The notes: generated by a model not told the origin, from the letters alone. Positions 49,093 to 57,042 are shown, counted from the stretch's first letter. The stretch: 64,000 bases of DNA from Candidatus Tisiphia endosymbiont of Nemotelus nigrinus (GCF_964026475.1 NZ_OZ032151.1:1116001-1180000); one strand, 5' to 3'. Program-made: numbers and translations.

Positions 49093-49097
49093 ATTAG
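48147..49097 (+). CDS. IS481-family transposase, apparently intact
   Basis: 316 residues. The N-terminal helix-turn-helix (MGQILHGCAKTTEAIRFAIQ, KTLARKYSINPKTVAKWKKR) is followed by the integrase-like core with all three acidic residues: HIDIAE, ILTDNG and HPWTNGQVERMNR. No internal stop. The last codons and the stop lie in the duplicated flank just outside the IS end, so the reading frame relies on target sequence for termination. Confidence 0.93.
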   Translation: MGQILHGCAKTTEAIRFAIQNSQESLKTLARKYSINPKTVAKWKKRTTLQDTCMGPKEPSSTVLTSEEEAMCIAFRKHTLLSLDDCLYALQVSIPKLTRSSLHRLLQRHNVSRLPEVKGNNKTKKKFKLYPIGYFHIDIAEVKTEEGKLYLFVAIDRTSKFVYVELLPRCTKTETAQFLRNLIKAIPYKIHTILTDNGIQFTNRTVDKHAWMHIFDRICYEYNIEHRLTKVNHPWTNGQVERMNRTIKEATVKRFYYDNHQQLKQHLYDFINAYNFAKRLKALKGLTPYEFIIKTWTSDPNKFIINPNHHILGLNN

Positions 49098-49952
49098 GTT
49101 CTGTGAAGTTTTGTAAAAAAATAAATTAAAAAGAAGGAGAGGTAGTGTATTTTCTATTTTAGACAATCAAAAACACTACCGGAATGAATTATCATATAAA
49201 AATCAGAGAATGGCAACAAATTATTGAAATATTAAGAAAAAGAAAAGATATAAAAACAAGAAATGAGGATAAGCTTAGACGATTTATTGAAGCAATATGG
49301 TACATAACACGTTCAGGATGCCAATGGCGGTTGTTACCGAGTGTTTATGGTTCATGGCGAGCAGTGCATATGAGGTTTAAAACTTGGTCTAATAAAGGAA
49401 TATGGACCGATTTGTTTGAGCAAGTACAAGCTAATCCTGACATGGAATCAACAATGATTGACGCTACTATAGTTCGTGCCCATGCATGCTCAGCAGGTTA
49501 TAAAAAAGATAGCCAAGATCAAGAAGCTTTAGGGCGTAGTAAAGGAGGTTTTACTACTAAAATCCATGCCTTAGTTGACGCTCTTGGTAATCCTTTAAAG
49601 TTTATTTTAACTGCAGGTCAAAGACATGACATTACACAAGCCAACTCATTGGTTAAAGATATTAAAAATACTATGCTCCTTGCCGATAAGGCATATGATA
49701 GCAATGCTTTTATTGAGCAGCTTGAAGAGCAAAATTGTATAGCTGTTATTCCATCAAAAAAGAACCGAAAACAGCAAAGGGAGTACGATAAACATATCTA
49801 TAAAGAACGTCATTCGATCGAATGTTTTTTTGGTAAAATTAAACATTTTAGACGAATTTTTTCGAGATTTGATAAAACTGCTACTGATTTCTTGTCTTTT
49901 TTGCAATTTGTTGGAGCTTTTATATGGCTTCGTTAGAAAACTTCACAGAACC
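49097..49952 (+). mobile_element. IS5-family insertion sequence (IS427-like, TA target)
   Basis: 856 bp. Ends ggttctgtgaagttttgta and the complement of ggttctgtgaagttttct; TA on the right (49953-49954) and TA left of the IS481 duplication (48084-48085). Inserted into the IS1380 gene; its left boundary was hit by IS481. A 2-bp TA target is characteristic of the IS427 subgroup. Confidence 0.85.
49184..49936 (+). CDS. IS5-family transposase, apparently intact
   Basis: 250 residues in one frame. N-terminal DUF4096-like domain (RRFIEAIWYITRSGCQWRLL), then DDE residues in STMIDATIVRAH, LLADKAYDS and ERHSIECFFGKIKHFR. It is a candidate provider of transposase for the many TA-flanked elements in the window, although its own terminal repeat (ggttctgtgaag) differs from theirs beyond the first few bases. 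Confidence 0.93.
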   Translation: MNYHIKIREWQQIIEILRKRKDIKTRNEDKLRRFIEAIWYITRSGCQWRLLPSVYGSWRAVHMRFKTWSNKGIWTDLFEQVQANPDMESTMIDATIVRAHACSAGYKKDSQDQEALGRSKGGFTTKIHALVDALGNPLKFILTAGQRHDITQANSLVKDIKNTMLLADKAYDSNAFIEQLEEQNCIAVIPSKKNRKQQREYDKHIYKERHSIECFFGKIKHFRRIFSRFDKTATDFLSFLQFVGAFIWLR

Positions 49953-49954
49953 TA

Positions 49955-50074
49955 AAAGAAGCAACGCTTTTTTAGTGAATTTAAATATCAGGCCGATAGT
50001 TGGAGTCGTCAGCGCACGATAGTTGGAAAAGCAGAAGTAACTAGCCTTGGCGAGAATCCAAGATATATAGTAAC
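49955..50074 (+). pseudogene. IS1380-family transposase, second fragment
   Basis: Reads FFSEFKYQADSWSRQRTIVG then AEVTSLGENPRYIVT, the segment that follows the 47893-48087 fragment in IS1380 transposases. It ends where the 164-bp element is inserted (50075). Confidence 0.8.
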
Positions 50075-50238
50075 TAGACACTGTTAACAAAGCTTATTTA
50101 GTTGGTGAATAAAGTCTTTTTTGCTGCAAATTATAAGATTTTTTTGAAATAGGTACACTATTCCAGCAAAAATCTTATTAATTTTCGCTAAAAAATCCAT
50201 TAATTCATCAATTAAATAAGCTTTGTTAACAGTGTCTA
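50075..50238. mobile_element. 164-bp TA-flanked element (MITE), copy 6 (in IS1380)
   Basis: Inserted in the IS1380 gene. Excising the element with one TA rejoins gta-act-aat-cta-tca, restoring the reading VTNLSGKPE. This is direct evidence for insertion with a TA duplication. Confidence 0.93.
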
Positions 50239-50603
50239 ATCTATCAGGTAAGCCAGAAGATTTATATGATAAAATTTACTGTATGCGTGGAGATATGGAA
50301 AATCGTATAAAAGAGCAACAGTTAGAGCTATTTGCCGATCGCACTTCATGCCATAAATGGTCGGCTAATCAACTCAAACTAATTTTATCGAGTCTTGCCT
50401 ATACATTAGTAGAATATATACGTGACAAGTTTTTGCAGGGTACTGAATTAGCTAAAGCACAGGTAGGAACGATACGTTTGAAATTGTTCAAAATCGGAGC
50501 AGTAATTATTCGCAATAGCAGACGTATCAAGTTTCTGCTATCTTCTTCATATCCTTATCAGCATATATGGAATAATATATTGCAGGTTTTAGCTCTAGAA
50601 TGA
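50239..50603 (+). pseudogene. IS1380-family transposase, C-terminal fragment
   Basis: Reads LSGKPEDLYDKIYCMRGDME then NRIKEQQLELFADRTSCHKW, with the catalytic Glu region, to the natural C-terminus. With the two upstream fragments it makes one gene broken by three insertions and lacking its 5' part. Confidence 0.88.
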
Positions 50604-51053
50604 GCTAAATTAGCACTGTTCCCGGTGCTTAGATAAAATGGGGTAAGGGGGGATTTTATCTAAAATCAGAAAATTATCGATTTTAGAGCATTTTTACCCC
50701 CTTTTCTCTACTTTGCTAATTTTTAATTTTCAAAATTCATACAACCATACCATAAACCTCTTCTCATGCAATATTCAGGTTAGATTTAGATTACAAAATT
50801 CTAGAGTGTGTATATTTCGAAAAGAATATTGCATAAAAACAACAATTTAATTTTTGAGAATTATATCTCAAATTATCTAGTTTTTTGTCTAGACAAAGGG
50901 AAAGCTTAAAGAGTACGTTTAATTTATAATTATAATTTTTTATAAAATATAGTAGCTTCTTTTCTAAAAATAAAACGATAAATATACTTTTTACTTTGTA
51001 TCGCTATGACAATTGAATTAATATTAATTAATTTTTAGTAAATAGATTAATTA
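50604..51053. other. Structured intergenic region before the autotransporter
   Basis: Successive hairpins: agcac/gtgct at about 50610-50630; agataaaat/attttatct enclosing a G-rich loop at about 50632-50663; ctaaaatc/gattttag just after; and an 11-bp inverted repeat at 50766-50776 / 50824-50834 (atgcaatattc). The G-rich loop can instead pair with ttacccc at about 50695. The left part is probably the IS1380 end. No gene. Confidence 0.5.
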
Positions 51054-51065
51054 GTGGTAATAGAT

Positions 51066-53777
51066 ATGATGTTATTTCATATAGTAAAAAATAGATATCT
51101 TAATAGATATTTAGTGGAAATATGTATAGTTTTTGTCTCCCTATTTCTTTTATTGCAAGAATTTTATACATCTAATGTTTTAGCGGCAGGACTTAATGAA
51201 GAAACAGGACAGTCAACTAATTTATATCTAAATTACTCTTATAATGAAGAAGTAGAAGCAATATGGAGTGCTATTGATAATGCGAATGGCAAATTGAAAA
51301 AATTAAAACAAGAACGGTTACAAATAATAAACCCATTTAAAGATATAAACGAGTTAAAAGAGCATATTAATTCATTAACAGCTGATTGTTCAGTGTTGCT
51401 TCATCTCAAAAGAAACAGTGATTTCAAGAAACAAAATATCATGGATGAGATATTATCTAGAGAAGAAACAAAGCAAAATATTTCTGTTGAATTTATAAAC
51501 AATTACTCATTACTACCTAACGAAGAGGAATATATTTACAATCCAGTTCCAAACCCACTATTAGTAAAACCTATCAATACAACAGGACTAGAATATGCTA
51601 TTGAGCTTCCAAGCAACTTTGACTTGGAGGAACGGAAACAAGCGATTGTTAAACAGTCCTCATCTAGTGTAACCCCTAGTCCTTATGTTAGACTTGAAAG
51701 AGTAAACACAGAGTCAGAGAATTTAATAGAAAGTATAAGTATGATAGAAAGTTATGAGTTACAACTTCAAGAAAAAGAAGATATGTACTATCAAAAATCA
51801 AATGCTATCCAGCAAAAAGAAACTGAAATCTATGAATTAGAAAAAAAAAGAAAAGCCCTCATTGAATCTGAACATCAGTTAGCAAATATGCCTTCAACTC
51901 ATCATATTACCCAACCGGTTACAAAAGAAGAGGTGGATACATGCGTTGATCCATATCAAGCGCTAGGAAATAATTTTGGGTTGGAAAGATTGTTTACAGA
52001 AAATACTATACCAATAGTAGATAGATACCAATCAGAAAGTTACACGCAAACAAAAGTTAACGATAGAAAGTTGATGGATTCTGAAGATGAGTTATTATCT
52101 CTAAGAGGTGCAAATAAAGAAACTCCTGTAACAATAAATTTATTATCATTGCAAGACGAGTTAGAGCTATCTGATCCAAACTATCGAAAAAAAAGGAGTA
52201 TAGGTAAACATGATAATGCAGATGTTGCTTCAGATGAAATAGTTGAAGAAAGCTTTGGGCTGGAAAGATTGTTTGAGGAAACGACTGTACCAATAATAGT
52301 GGAATCTCAAGATTTAATAGTAGAGACAGGTACAGTAACAGAGATACCTCCAATAACAGAGATAGCCTTAGAAACAGCCTTAGTAACAGAGGCAGCTTCA
52401 ATAACAGAGATAGCTTCGGCAACAGAGATACTCCCAATAACAGAAATAGTCTCAGAAACAGCCTTAGTAACAGAGACAGCTTCAATAACAGAGATAGCTA
52501 CGGCAACAGAGATACCCCCAATAACAGAAATAGCTCCACTATATGATCCCCCCTCTCTAATAGCAGGACCAGTAGAGCGTCTATCTACTGGTCCAACTAC
52601 AACAGCTTCTACATCTTCTTTAATTAACCTCAACAACACAGACAATACAAGCAATAATTTATCAGCTATATCATCACCAACAGAATTAAAACTAAATTCT
52701 GAAAATCCACTAGATGATTCAAACTTTCCTCAATCCAATTTATTAGATCAAATATTAGATGAAAAAAAGAACTATATCACACCTAATAATTTTAATATTG
52801 AGAACAATATAGTAAGACATACTACACTTATAGCATTTGATTACTTGAATTTAATTTCTAATGCTTTAAGTATTAGAAATAATATATTACAACATAATTC
52901 TACAGTAAATGTGGTGGAAGCAGGAGATAATGATTATTATATTGGAAAAAGAGGGTGGATTCAATTTGTAAGGTCTATTAGCAAACAAAGGGGAAGTATT
53001 TTAGCCTTTAAAAATAATCAGCAAGGTTTCATTTTAGGTTTTGATGTACAACCTCTTGATAAGCTTATTATAGGAATCGCGTATGCTACTGCAAGTTCGT
53101 ATACTAAATTTCAAAGCATCTTTAATGATCAACAAAATACTATTTTACATGTAGCTGCAATTTACAGCAAATATACACTATTACCAAATATACATCTAAA
53201 TTCTTATATCAAATATGGTAAAGCCTTCATTCAGAATCTAGGAAGAAGAGAAGGGGCTGCAGTTCATAGCAAGACTAAAGGTGATATAACACGTGCGAAA
53301 CTTGAAACTTACTATGAACTTAAATTAGATAAATTGTTGTTCAAACCAATAGTAGGAATAGTATTTGATCATTTTTTAATCGGAAATTTTACAGAATATA
53401 GGAAAGAGTTTAATATTAATATCCCAGCTAAAAGAGGAAAAAGAATATTACTTGAAACTGGTATAGGTTTAAGTAAAAGCATTTTGGTAAAAAATATTTC
53501 AATTATTCCTGAGATTCACTTAAAATTAGACAGTACTCTTTTACTAAAAAATTCAACTGGCATAATTAGCTTTACTAATATAGCACATCAGACCCAAGCA
53601 ATACCCCCCTCCACACAACCTACAGGATTATCTCCAAAGAATTTTATGTACACTTTAGGAGGCTACGTAAATATGCAATCTGTTTTAGCGCTTGAACTAG
53701 CTGCTGGCTATGATTATAGTTTTAAAAAAAACTTTACTACCCACTCTTTCTACGTTAATGGACTAGTTAAATTTTAA
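51066..53777 (+). CDS. Autotransporter (Sca-like surface protein)
   Basis: Type V secreted surface protein of about 903 residues, numbered below from the alternative GTG at 51054 (I prefer ATG 51066). Residues 20-43 form a signal peptide ending VLAA. The passenger has coiled-coil stretches (about 70-90, 230-280), two diverged copies of an FGLERLF-x8-PI motif (about 308 and 402), and a 28-residue tandem repeat rich in TEI (429-496). The C-terminal 270 residues are an autotransporter beta-barrel beginning near GWIQFVRSISKQRGSILAFK and ending in phenylalanine (VKF). Rickettsial Sca proteins mediate adhesion and invasion, but this passenger is not one I can match to a named Sca. Confidence 0.85.
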   Translation: MMLFHIVKNRYLNRYLVEICIVFVSLFLLLQEFYTSNVLAAGLNEETGQSTNLYLNYSYNEEVEAIWSAIDNANGKLKKLKQERLQIINPFKDINELKEHINSLTADCSVLLHLKRNSDFKKQNIMDEILSREETKQNISVEFINNYSLLPNEEEYIYNPVPNPLLVKPINTTGLEYAIELPSNFDLEERKQAIVKQSSSSVTPSPYVRLERVNTESENLIESISMIESYELQLQEKEDMYYQKSNAIQQKETEIYELEKKRKALIESEHQLANMPSTHHITQPVTKEEVDTCVDPYQALGNNFGLERLFTENTIPIVDRYQSESYTQTKVNDRKLMDSEDELLSLRGANKETPVTINLLSLQDELELSDPNYRKKRSIGKHDNADVASDEIVEESFGLERLFEETTVPIIVESQDLIVETGTVTEIPPITEIALETALVTEAASITEIASATEILPITEIVSETALVTETASITEIATATEIPPITEIAPLYDPPSLIAGPVERLSTGPTTTASTSSLINLNNTDNTSNNLSAISSPTELKLNSENPLDDSNFPQSNLLDQILDEKKNYITPNNFNIENNIVRHTTLIAFDYLNLISNALSIRNNILQHNSTVNVVEAGDNDYYIGKRGWIQFVRSISKQRGSILAFKNNQQGFILGFDVQPLDKLIIGIAYATASSYTKFQSIFNDQQNTILHVAAIYSKYTLLPNIHLNSYIKYGKAFIQNLGRREGAAVHSKTKGDITRAKLETYYELKLDKLLFKPIVGIVFDHFLIGNFTEYRKEFNINIPAKRGKRILLETGIGLSKSILVKNISIIPEIHLKLDSTLLLKNSTGIISFTNIAHQTQAIPPSTQPTGLSPKNFMYTLGGYVNMQSVLALELAAGYDYSFKKNFTTHSFYVNGLVKF
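52338..52541 (+). repeat. 84-bp tandem repeat in the autotransporter passenger
   Basis: Two full 84-bp units (52338-52421, 52422-52505) and a partial third. Each encodes 28 residues of the pattern TEIxPITEIxxETALVTExA. Also open on the minus strand (52057-52485), which is only a consequence of the repeat. Confidence 0.85.
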
Positions 53778-53778
53778 A

Positions 53779-53806
53779 TATAGCTAATCAAACTAACATT
53801 ACTCCC
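53779..53806. repeat. Dispersed short motif starting TATAGCTAA
   Basis: Starts two bases after the autotransporter stop codon; reverse-orientation copy of the motif at 2053-2080. Confidence 0.55.
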
Positions 53807-53853
53807 AATTTACAGAACGATTTAAAGATCGTAGGAAAAATTATAATGCCCTC

Positions 53854-53891
53854 TAGACACTTATATCTTTAAATTATGATATAAGTGTCTA
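53854..53891. repeat. 38-bp perfect hairpin element, arm type GACAC
   Basis: Identical to 9020-9057. It may double as a transcription stop for the autotransporter. Confidence 0.8.
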
Positions 53892-53894
53892 AAA

Positions 53895-53975
53895 ATATAT
53901 TAATCCGAGTAAATTTGTAAAAAAATAAGTAAATTGCAAGGAAAAAAAGATGAGTGTTAAGAAACAATATAAGTT
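53895..53975 (+). pseudogene. IS3-family orfA start remnant
   Basis: Leader and first codons (ATG at 53950, MSVKKQYKLLS) match the orfA start of the IS3 copies at 24782 and 41663 (MSIKKQYAPGF), including the upstream ttaatccgagtaaattt. Nothing follows. Confidence 0.65.
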
Positions 53976-54027
53976 GTTGTCAAAGATTTTAGTAATTTAT
54001 TTACACAAAATAAATGATTGACTCTAT

Positions 54028-54393
54028 TTAATTATTATCATTGCTACTTGCTTCTTGTTTTTTACTCAGCTGATTCTGCTCCTTAAATTCCCTGATCTCA
54101 ATAAGTAACATGTTGATGCATATTTTTATCTCTTCTGAAAAGAATACACTCTGCAATATTTTTTCTTCTTCCTTAGCAGTTATATTAATAAGTTCTTTTA
54201 ATTTTTGGCGTAATAGTTTTACTTCTTCTATATCGTTTGTAAAAGTATGGGGAAAGTCTTCACTCCTCTTAGCAACATGGTCGATATTGAACCAAATATT
54301 GTAAAGCCATTTGATAGAAATCATGATTAAGAGTATCACCACAATGATTATGCCAATTACTGAGAGCAGTAATAGTTGTATTGTGTTATCCAT
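54028..54393 (-). CDS. Small membrane protein with coiled coil
   Basis: 121 residues, family not recognised. One transmembrane helix (about 6-31), then a cytoplasmic or periplasmic region with heptad-like charge pattern (EEVKLLRQKLKELINITAKE, IEIREFKEQNQLSKKQEASS). No cysteines of note beyond one. Located between the autotransporter and a MITE, on the opposite strand. Real gene probable from length, hydrophobic start and codon use. Confidence 0.55.
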   Translation of the reverse strand: MDNTIQLLLLSVIGIIIVVILLIMISIKWLYNIWFNIDHVAKRSEDFPHTFTNDIEEVKLLRQKLKELINITAKEEEKILQSVFFSEEIKICINMLLIEIREFKEQNQLSKKQEASSNDNN

Positions 54394-54524
54394 TTAGTTA
54401 CCTTTACTTTTTATTAATTTCGTTTATTGCTAATTGTTTTCAGGATCATAGATAAACAGAGAAGGTTTTGGATAAAGCTTAAAGACTATGCTCTATATCT
54501 ATCTTAAAGAATAGTAATTGATGC

Positions 54525-54688
54525 TAGACGCTGTTAACAAAGCTTATTTGATTGATGAATTAATGGATTTTTTAGTGAAAATTAATAAGATTTTTGCCGG
54601 AATAATATAGCTATTTCAAAAAAATCTTATAATTTGTAGCAAAAAAGACTTTATTCACCAACTAAATAAGCTTTGTTAACAGTGTCTA
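54525..54688. mobile_element. 164-bp TA-flanked element (MITE), copy 7 (inverted)
   Basis: Same element in opposite orientation; left end tagacgctgttaacaaagc. Confidence 0.9.
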
Positions 54689-54786
54689 GTAAGGGTGGGT
54701 CATCATCCATAATTCTACTCTACTATCTTTGTGTATGGAGTTTGACTCAAGGCAATTTAAAAGTCGCAATTAATAGTAGGAAAATA

Positions 54787-54919
54787 TGTAAAAAAATTTA
54801 TAAACGTCGTTGTGAGAAACCGTAAAGCGGCTACGTGGCAATCCAAAAGTTGCAGTGGTAAAAATAAATAGCAAGCTGTTTATTTGGATCGCTACGCCAC
54901 TCCGTGGCTCGCGATGACA
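54787..54919. repeat. Palindromic intergenic element
   Basis: Layout gtcgttgtgagaaaccgtaa ... gtggcaatccaaaagttgca ... ctacgccactccgtggctcg; same family as 36276-36536. Confidence 0.7.
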
Positions 54920-54972
54920 ATTATAATTTAGTATTTTATATCATTAGTTGTGACTTTTAAATTGTCCTAGAG

Positions 54973-55023
54973 TTTGACTAGTTGAATAATGGGTTTGACT
55001 AGTTGAAGGAATTTGTGTATAAT
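54973..55023 (+). promoter_or_regulatory. Strong promoter with duplicated 14-bp operator-like repeat
   Basis: -35 TTGACT (54995-55000), 17-bp spacer, perfect -10 TATAAT (55018-55023). The sequence tttgactagttgaa occurs at 54973-54986 and again at 54994-55007, spaced 21 bp (two helical turns), with the second copy over the -35. This is the layout of a repressor operator; the adjacent Xre-type protein is a candidate ligand. Confidence 0.7.
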
Positions 55024-55029
55024 CATGGT

Positions 55030-55365
55030 TAACACCTCAATAATAGGTTGTAATTTAATAACAATGTTATTGGATTAATTTCACTGGTAAGTACTTCGAG
55101 CCGCAAAACTTTTGGGTACTTACCTAGTTTATACCCAGATATAATACTTTTAGTTTTAGCTCATTAATAAGCTTAATACTTGAATATTATACTGGCTTTT
55201 TTAGTTTGAGATTTACCAAAATATATTTTTGGTTTTAAAAAAAGTCAGTAATTACTGATGTTTTTTTTACGATCTCATTCTATTTTTGAGAGTTTAGTAT
55301 AGTTATTTTGAGGTGTCAAGAAAAAATACCCCCAATTTTGGGGTGAGTATTGTTTTTATAAAAAT
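55030..55365 (+). ncRNA. Candidate structured transcript (small RNA or long leader)
   Basis: Begins at the predicted start of the promoter above. Visible structure: acacctcaa (about 55031) complementary to ttgaggtgt (about 55307); stem ggtaagtac (55086-55094) with gtacttacc (55116-55124); stem accaaaa/ttttggt (55215-55233); a terminator-like palindrome followed by eight T (55238-55268); and a second hairpin aatac-cccc/gggg-gtatt with T-run (about 55326-55358). No ORF longer than about 18 codons. It could be an independent RNA or the leader of the Xre-type gene. No known RNA family recognised. Confidence 0.4.
55238..55268 (+). terminator. Rho-independent terminator-like hairpin
   Basis: A-run, palindrome tcagtaattactga (55245-55258), then eight T. 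Could work in both directions. Confidence 0.55.
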
Positions 55366-55383
55366 AACTGATTATGAGAATAC

Positions 55384-55929
55384 ATGGCTCTTGTTCACCA
55401 AATACAAATATTTTTAAAGAAAAAATTAGAGGAAACAAAGTTAAAAAAGAAGGATTTAGCATATAAAATTGATATTCCGTGTTCTACTCTATCTAAGATT
55501 ATTAATGCTGTAAGAGATAATCCAAAGTTAATAACTATATTAAAAATTGCAAATTATTTCAAATGTTCCATAGATGAAGTTGTAGGTAGGAGTGATTATA
55601 CACTGCCTTATCAAAAAATACAGGAATTTCTCAATGTATCTCCTAAGGATATTAGTACCAACTTAAGAGAATTTGTCAAAAGAAAATTGAAGCAGCAAGA
55701 ACTTAGTATATACGTATTATCTAAAAATATTGGGTCTAGTGAAGAAACTCTACCTCAGTTTATGAAAGATAATGGTAAACAAAAAATTTTAGGTAGTGCA
55801 GTCATCGTATCCCTAGCAGATTATTTCCAAGTATCACTAGATGAAATGGTTGGTAGAATTAAGCCTACTACTTCTGATAATAGCGAACCTTCTCAACAAA
55901 GCTCCAGTAGTGATACAGAGGTGAAATAA
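55384..55929 (+). CDS. Xre-family regulator with two helix-turn-helix domains
   Basis: 181 residues. Two Cro/C1-type domains in tandem: residues about 6-72 (KKKDLAYKIDIPCSTLSKII ... NYFKCSIDEVVGR) and about 90-160 (LSIYVLSKNIGSSEETLPQF ... DYFQVSLDEMVGR), both ending in a DExVGR motif, so they arose by duplication. Ser/Gln-rich tail. Single gene downstream of the structured region 55030-55365; may bind the paired repeats at 54973-55007 (inference). Ligand and regulon unknown. Confidence 0.85.
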   Translation: MALVHQIQIFLKKKLEETKLKKKDLAYKIDIPCSTLSKIINAVRDNPKLITILKIANYFKCSIDEVVGRSDYTLPYQKIQEFLNVSPKDISTNLREFVKRKLKQQELSIYVLSKNIGSSEETLPQFMKDNGKQKILGSAVIVSLADYFQVSLDEMVGRIKPTTSDNSEPSQQSSSSDTEVK

Positions 55930-55937
55930 TATTTATA

Positions 55938-56174
55938 TCACAATACCTCTGTCTTAACTAGGTTCTTAAGACATAAGAACCTAGTTAATTGTTCAATCTT
56001 TTGAATATAAGAAATTTTTTCTTGCTGCAAAATTTGATTCTGCTGGTTTGTCTCTAAATAATTATTTGATAGAAAGCCTAATTCTGCATGTAGTTTGATG
56101 GTTTTATGATAAAACCAAGCAAATAAACTAAATGAAACAACAGGTCTAGTAAGCAATAATATAGTATAAAACAT
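55938..56174 (-). CDS. Small hypothetical protein after licD
   Basis: 78 residues starting 15 bp after the licD stop, same strand. N-terminal hydrophobic segment (about 2-22), then a Gln-rich, possibly coiled region (NQQNQILQQEKISYIQKIEQ). No homologue recognised and no clear ribosome-binding site. The end of the frame runs through the hairpin 55954-55988. It may be a real small membrane protein or chance. Confidence 0.35.
   Translation of the reverse strand: MFYTILLLTRPVVSFSLFAWFYHKTIKLHAELGFLSNNYLETNQQNQILQQEKISYIQKIEQLTRFLCLKNLVKTEVL
55954..55988. terminator. 15-bp perfect hairpin downstream of the Xre-type gene
   Basis: Arms ttaactaggttctta and exact complement, loop agaca. It begins 25 bp after the Xre-type stop. 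The inner part TAGGTTCTTA resembles the arm of the 38-bp hairpin at 4298-4335, so it may be a relic of that family reused as a terminator. Confidence 0.55.
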
Positions 56175-56189
56175 TTGAAAAATTACTAT

Positions 56190-56960
56190 TTAATTAACGA
56201 TTTTTGGAATTACTCGATTTTCTAAAGGACCAGTTGGTTTAGCTGGTTCTAATAATTTCGGGGTTAAAGTGAATTTAGTCTTTTTTTCAATAGGTGAAAG
56301 GGTAACATGGAAATTATGTGGTTGTTGAATTACAGCATATTTATCCCATTCCGGATAAGCTCTATCTAGATTTCCTTTAAACTCATTAGGGCCATAAACT
56401 TCAATCTCACCAAATTGATATTTTCTTAGTGGAAATAATTCATTAACATAAAAAAAATCATTAGGAAATCTATTTAATGTTCTTAAATTACTATGTAGAA
56501 ATTTGTTGCCTTTTTGTCGGAAGATAAAGATATCTATACATCTTTTATCGCATATTGTATAAAAGTTCTGATGACGAATTTTATAACCTAACTCTATAAA
56601 ATCTGGTAATATATCTTGTAAGTTGATTTCATCAGCATGCATTATGCCAATATCCAAGTCATCGTCAAAAGGTATAATACCATTATGTCTTACCGCTCCA
56701 AGAAGCGTGCCACCCTCAATCCAATAATTTATGTTATGTTTGGTTAATATTTCATGAGTATCTTTCATTAATTGGTATAAATGTAGGGCGTGTTCTGCAC
56801 TAATTGTATATTTCTGTACTTGTTGGTCGGTAGGAGTCAAATATCTCCATTGGTGATCATAAAACTCTACATAGCCTTGATATAAACCATAAATGATTAT
56901 AATTATTCCAGCTATTTTAAAGAGATAATTATTTTTCTTAAGTGGTTTGGGCATAGACAT
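56190..56960 (-). CDS. LicD-family phosphotransferase, membrane-anchored
   Basis: 256 residues with an N-terminal membrane helix (about 11-28) and a LicD nucleotidyltransferase-fold domain: [20 protein letters not shown] then DDDLDIGIM, giving the paired Asp of the active site. LicD proteins transfer phosphocholine or related phospho-groups to surface glycans; eukaryotic fukutin is a relative. The acceptor here is unknown. Divergent from manC (82 bp between starts), so the two may act in the same surface-glycan pathway. Horizontal acquisition is likely. Confidence 0.85.
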   Translation of the reverse strand: MSMPKPLKKNNYLFKIAGIIIIIYGLYQGYVEFYDHQWRYLTPTDQQVQKYTISAEHALHLYQLMKDTHEILTKHNINYWIEGGTLLGAVRHNGIIPFDDDLDIGIMHADEINLQDILPDFIELGYKIRHQNFYTICDKRCIDIFIFRQKGNKFLHSNLRTLNRFPNDFFYVNELFPLRKYQFGEIEVYGPNEFKGNLDRAYPEWDKYAVIQQPHNFHVTLSPIEKKTKFTLTPKLLEPAKPTGPLENRVIPKIVN

Positions 56961-57042
56961 TTCTCCTATTTATTTTTAGTGGACTTCTTTCATATTTTAT
57001 ACTATAAGTTGATTTAGTTTAACCATTAAACAATCAAAATAT

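Larger units (their letters stand above)
54394..55383. other. Gene-free 1-kb stretch with repeats and a possible RNA gene
   Basis: Contains MITE copy 7 (54525-54688), the palindrome 54787-54919, two direct repeats plus a strong promoter (54973-55023), and hairpins and terminators to 55365. No protein gene seen. Confidence 0.65.

Noticed and set aside
52057..52485. Leu/Ser-rich 142-codon ORF on the minus strand inside the autotransporter
   Set aside because: It is the reverse reading of the TEI-rich tandem repeat and neighbouring coding DNA; no start context or homology.
7096..54688. CRISPR array
   Set aside because: The repeats are far apart, carry inverted ends and TA boundaries, and have no regular spacers or cas genes.
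54973..55007. Two 14-bp direct repeats as a replication-origin iteron
   Set aside because: Only two copies, overlapping a promoter and next to a regulator gene; no DnaA boxes recognised.
55026..55079. Leader peptide of about 17 codons starting ATGGTTAAC
   Set aside because: The ATG falls upstream of the predicted transcription start, with no ribosome-binding site.
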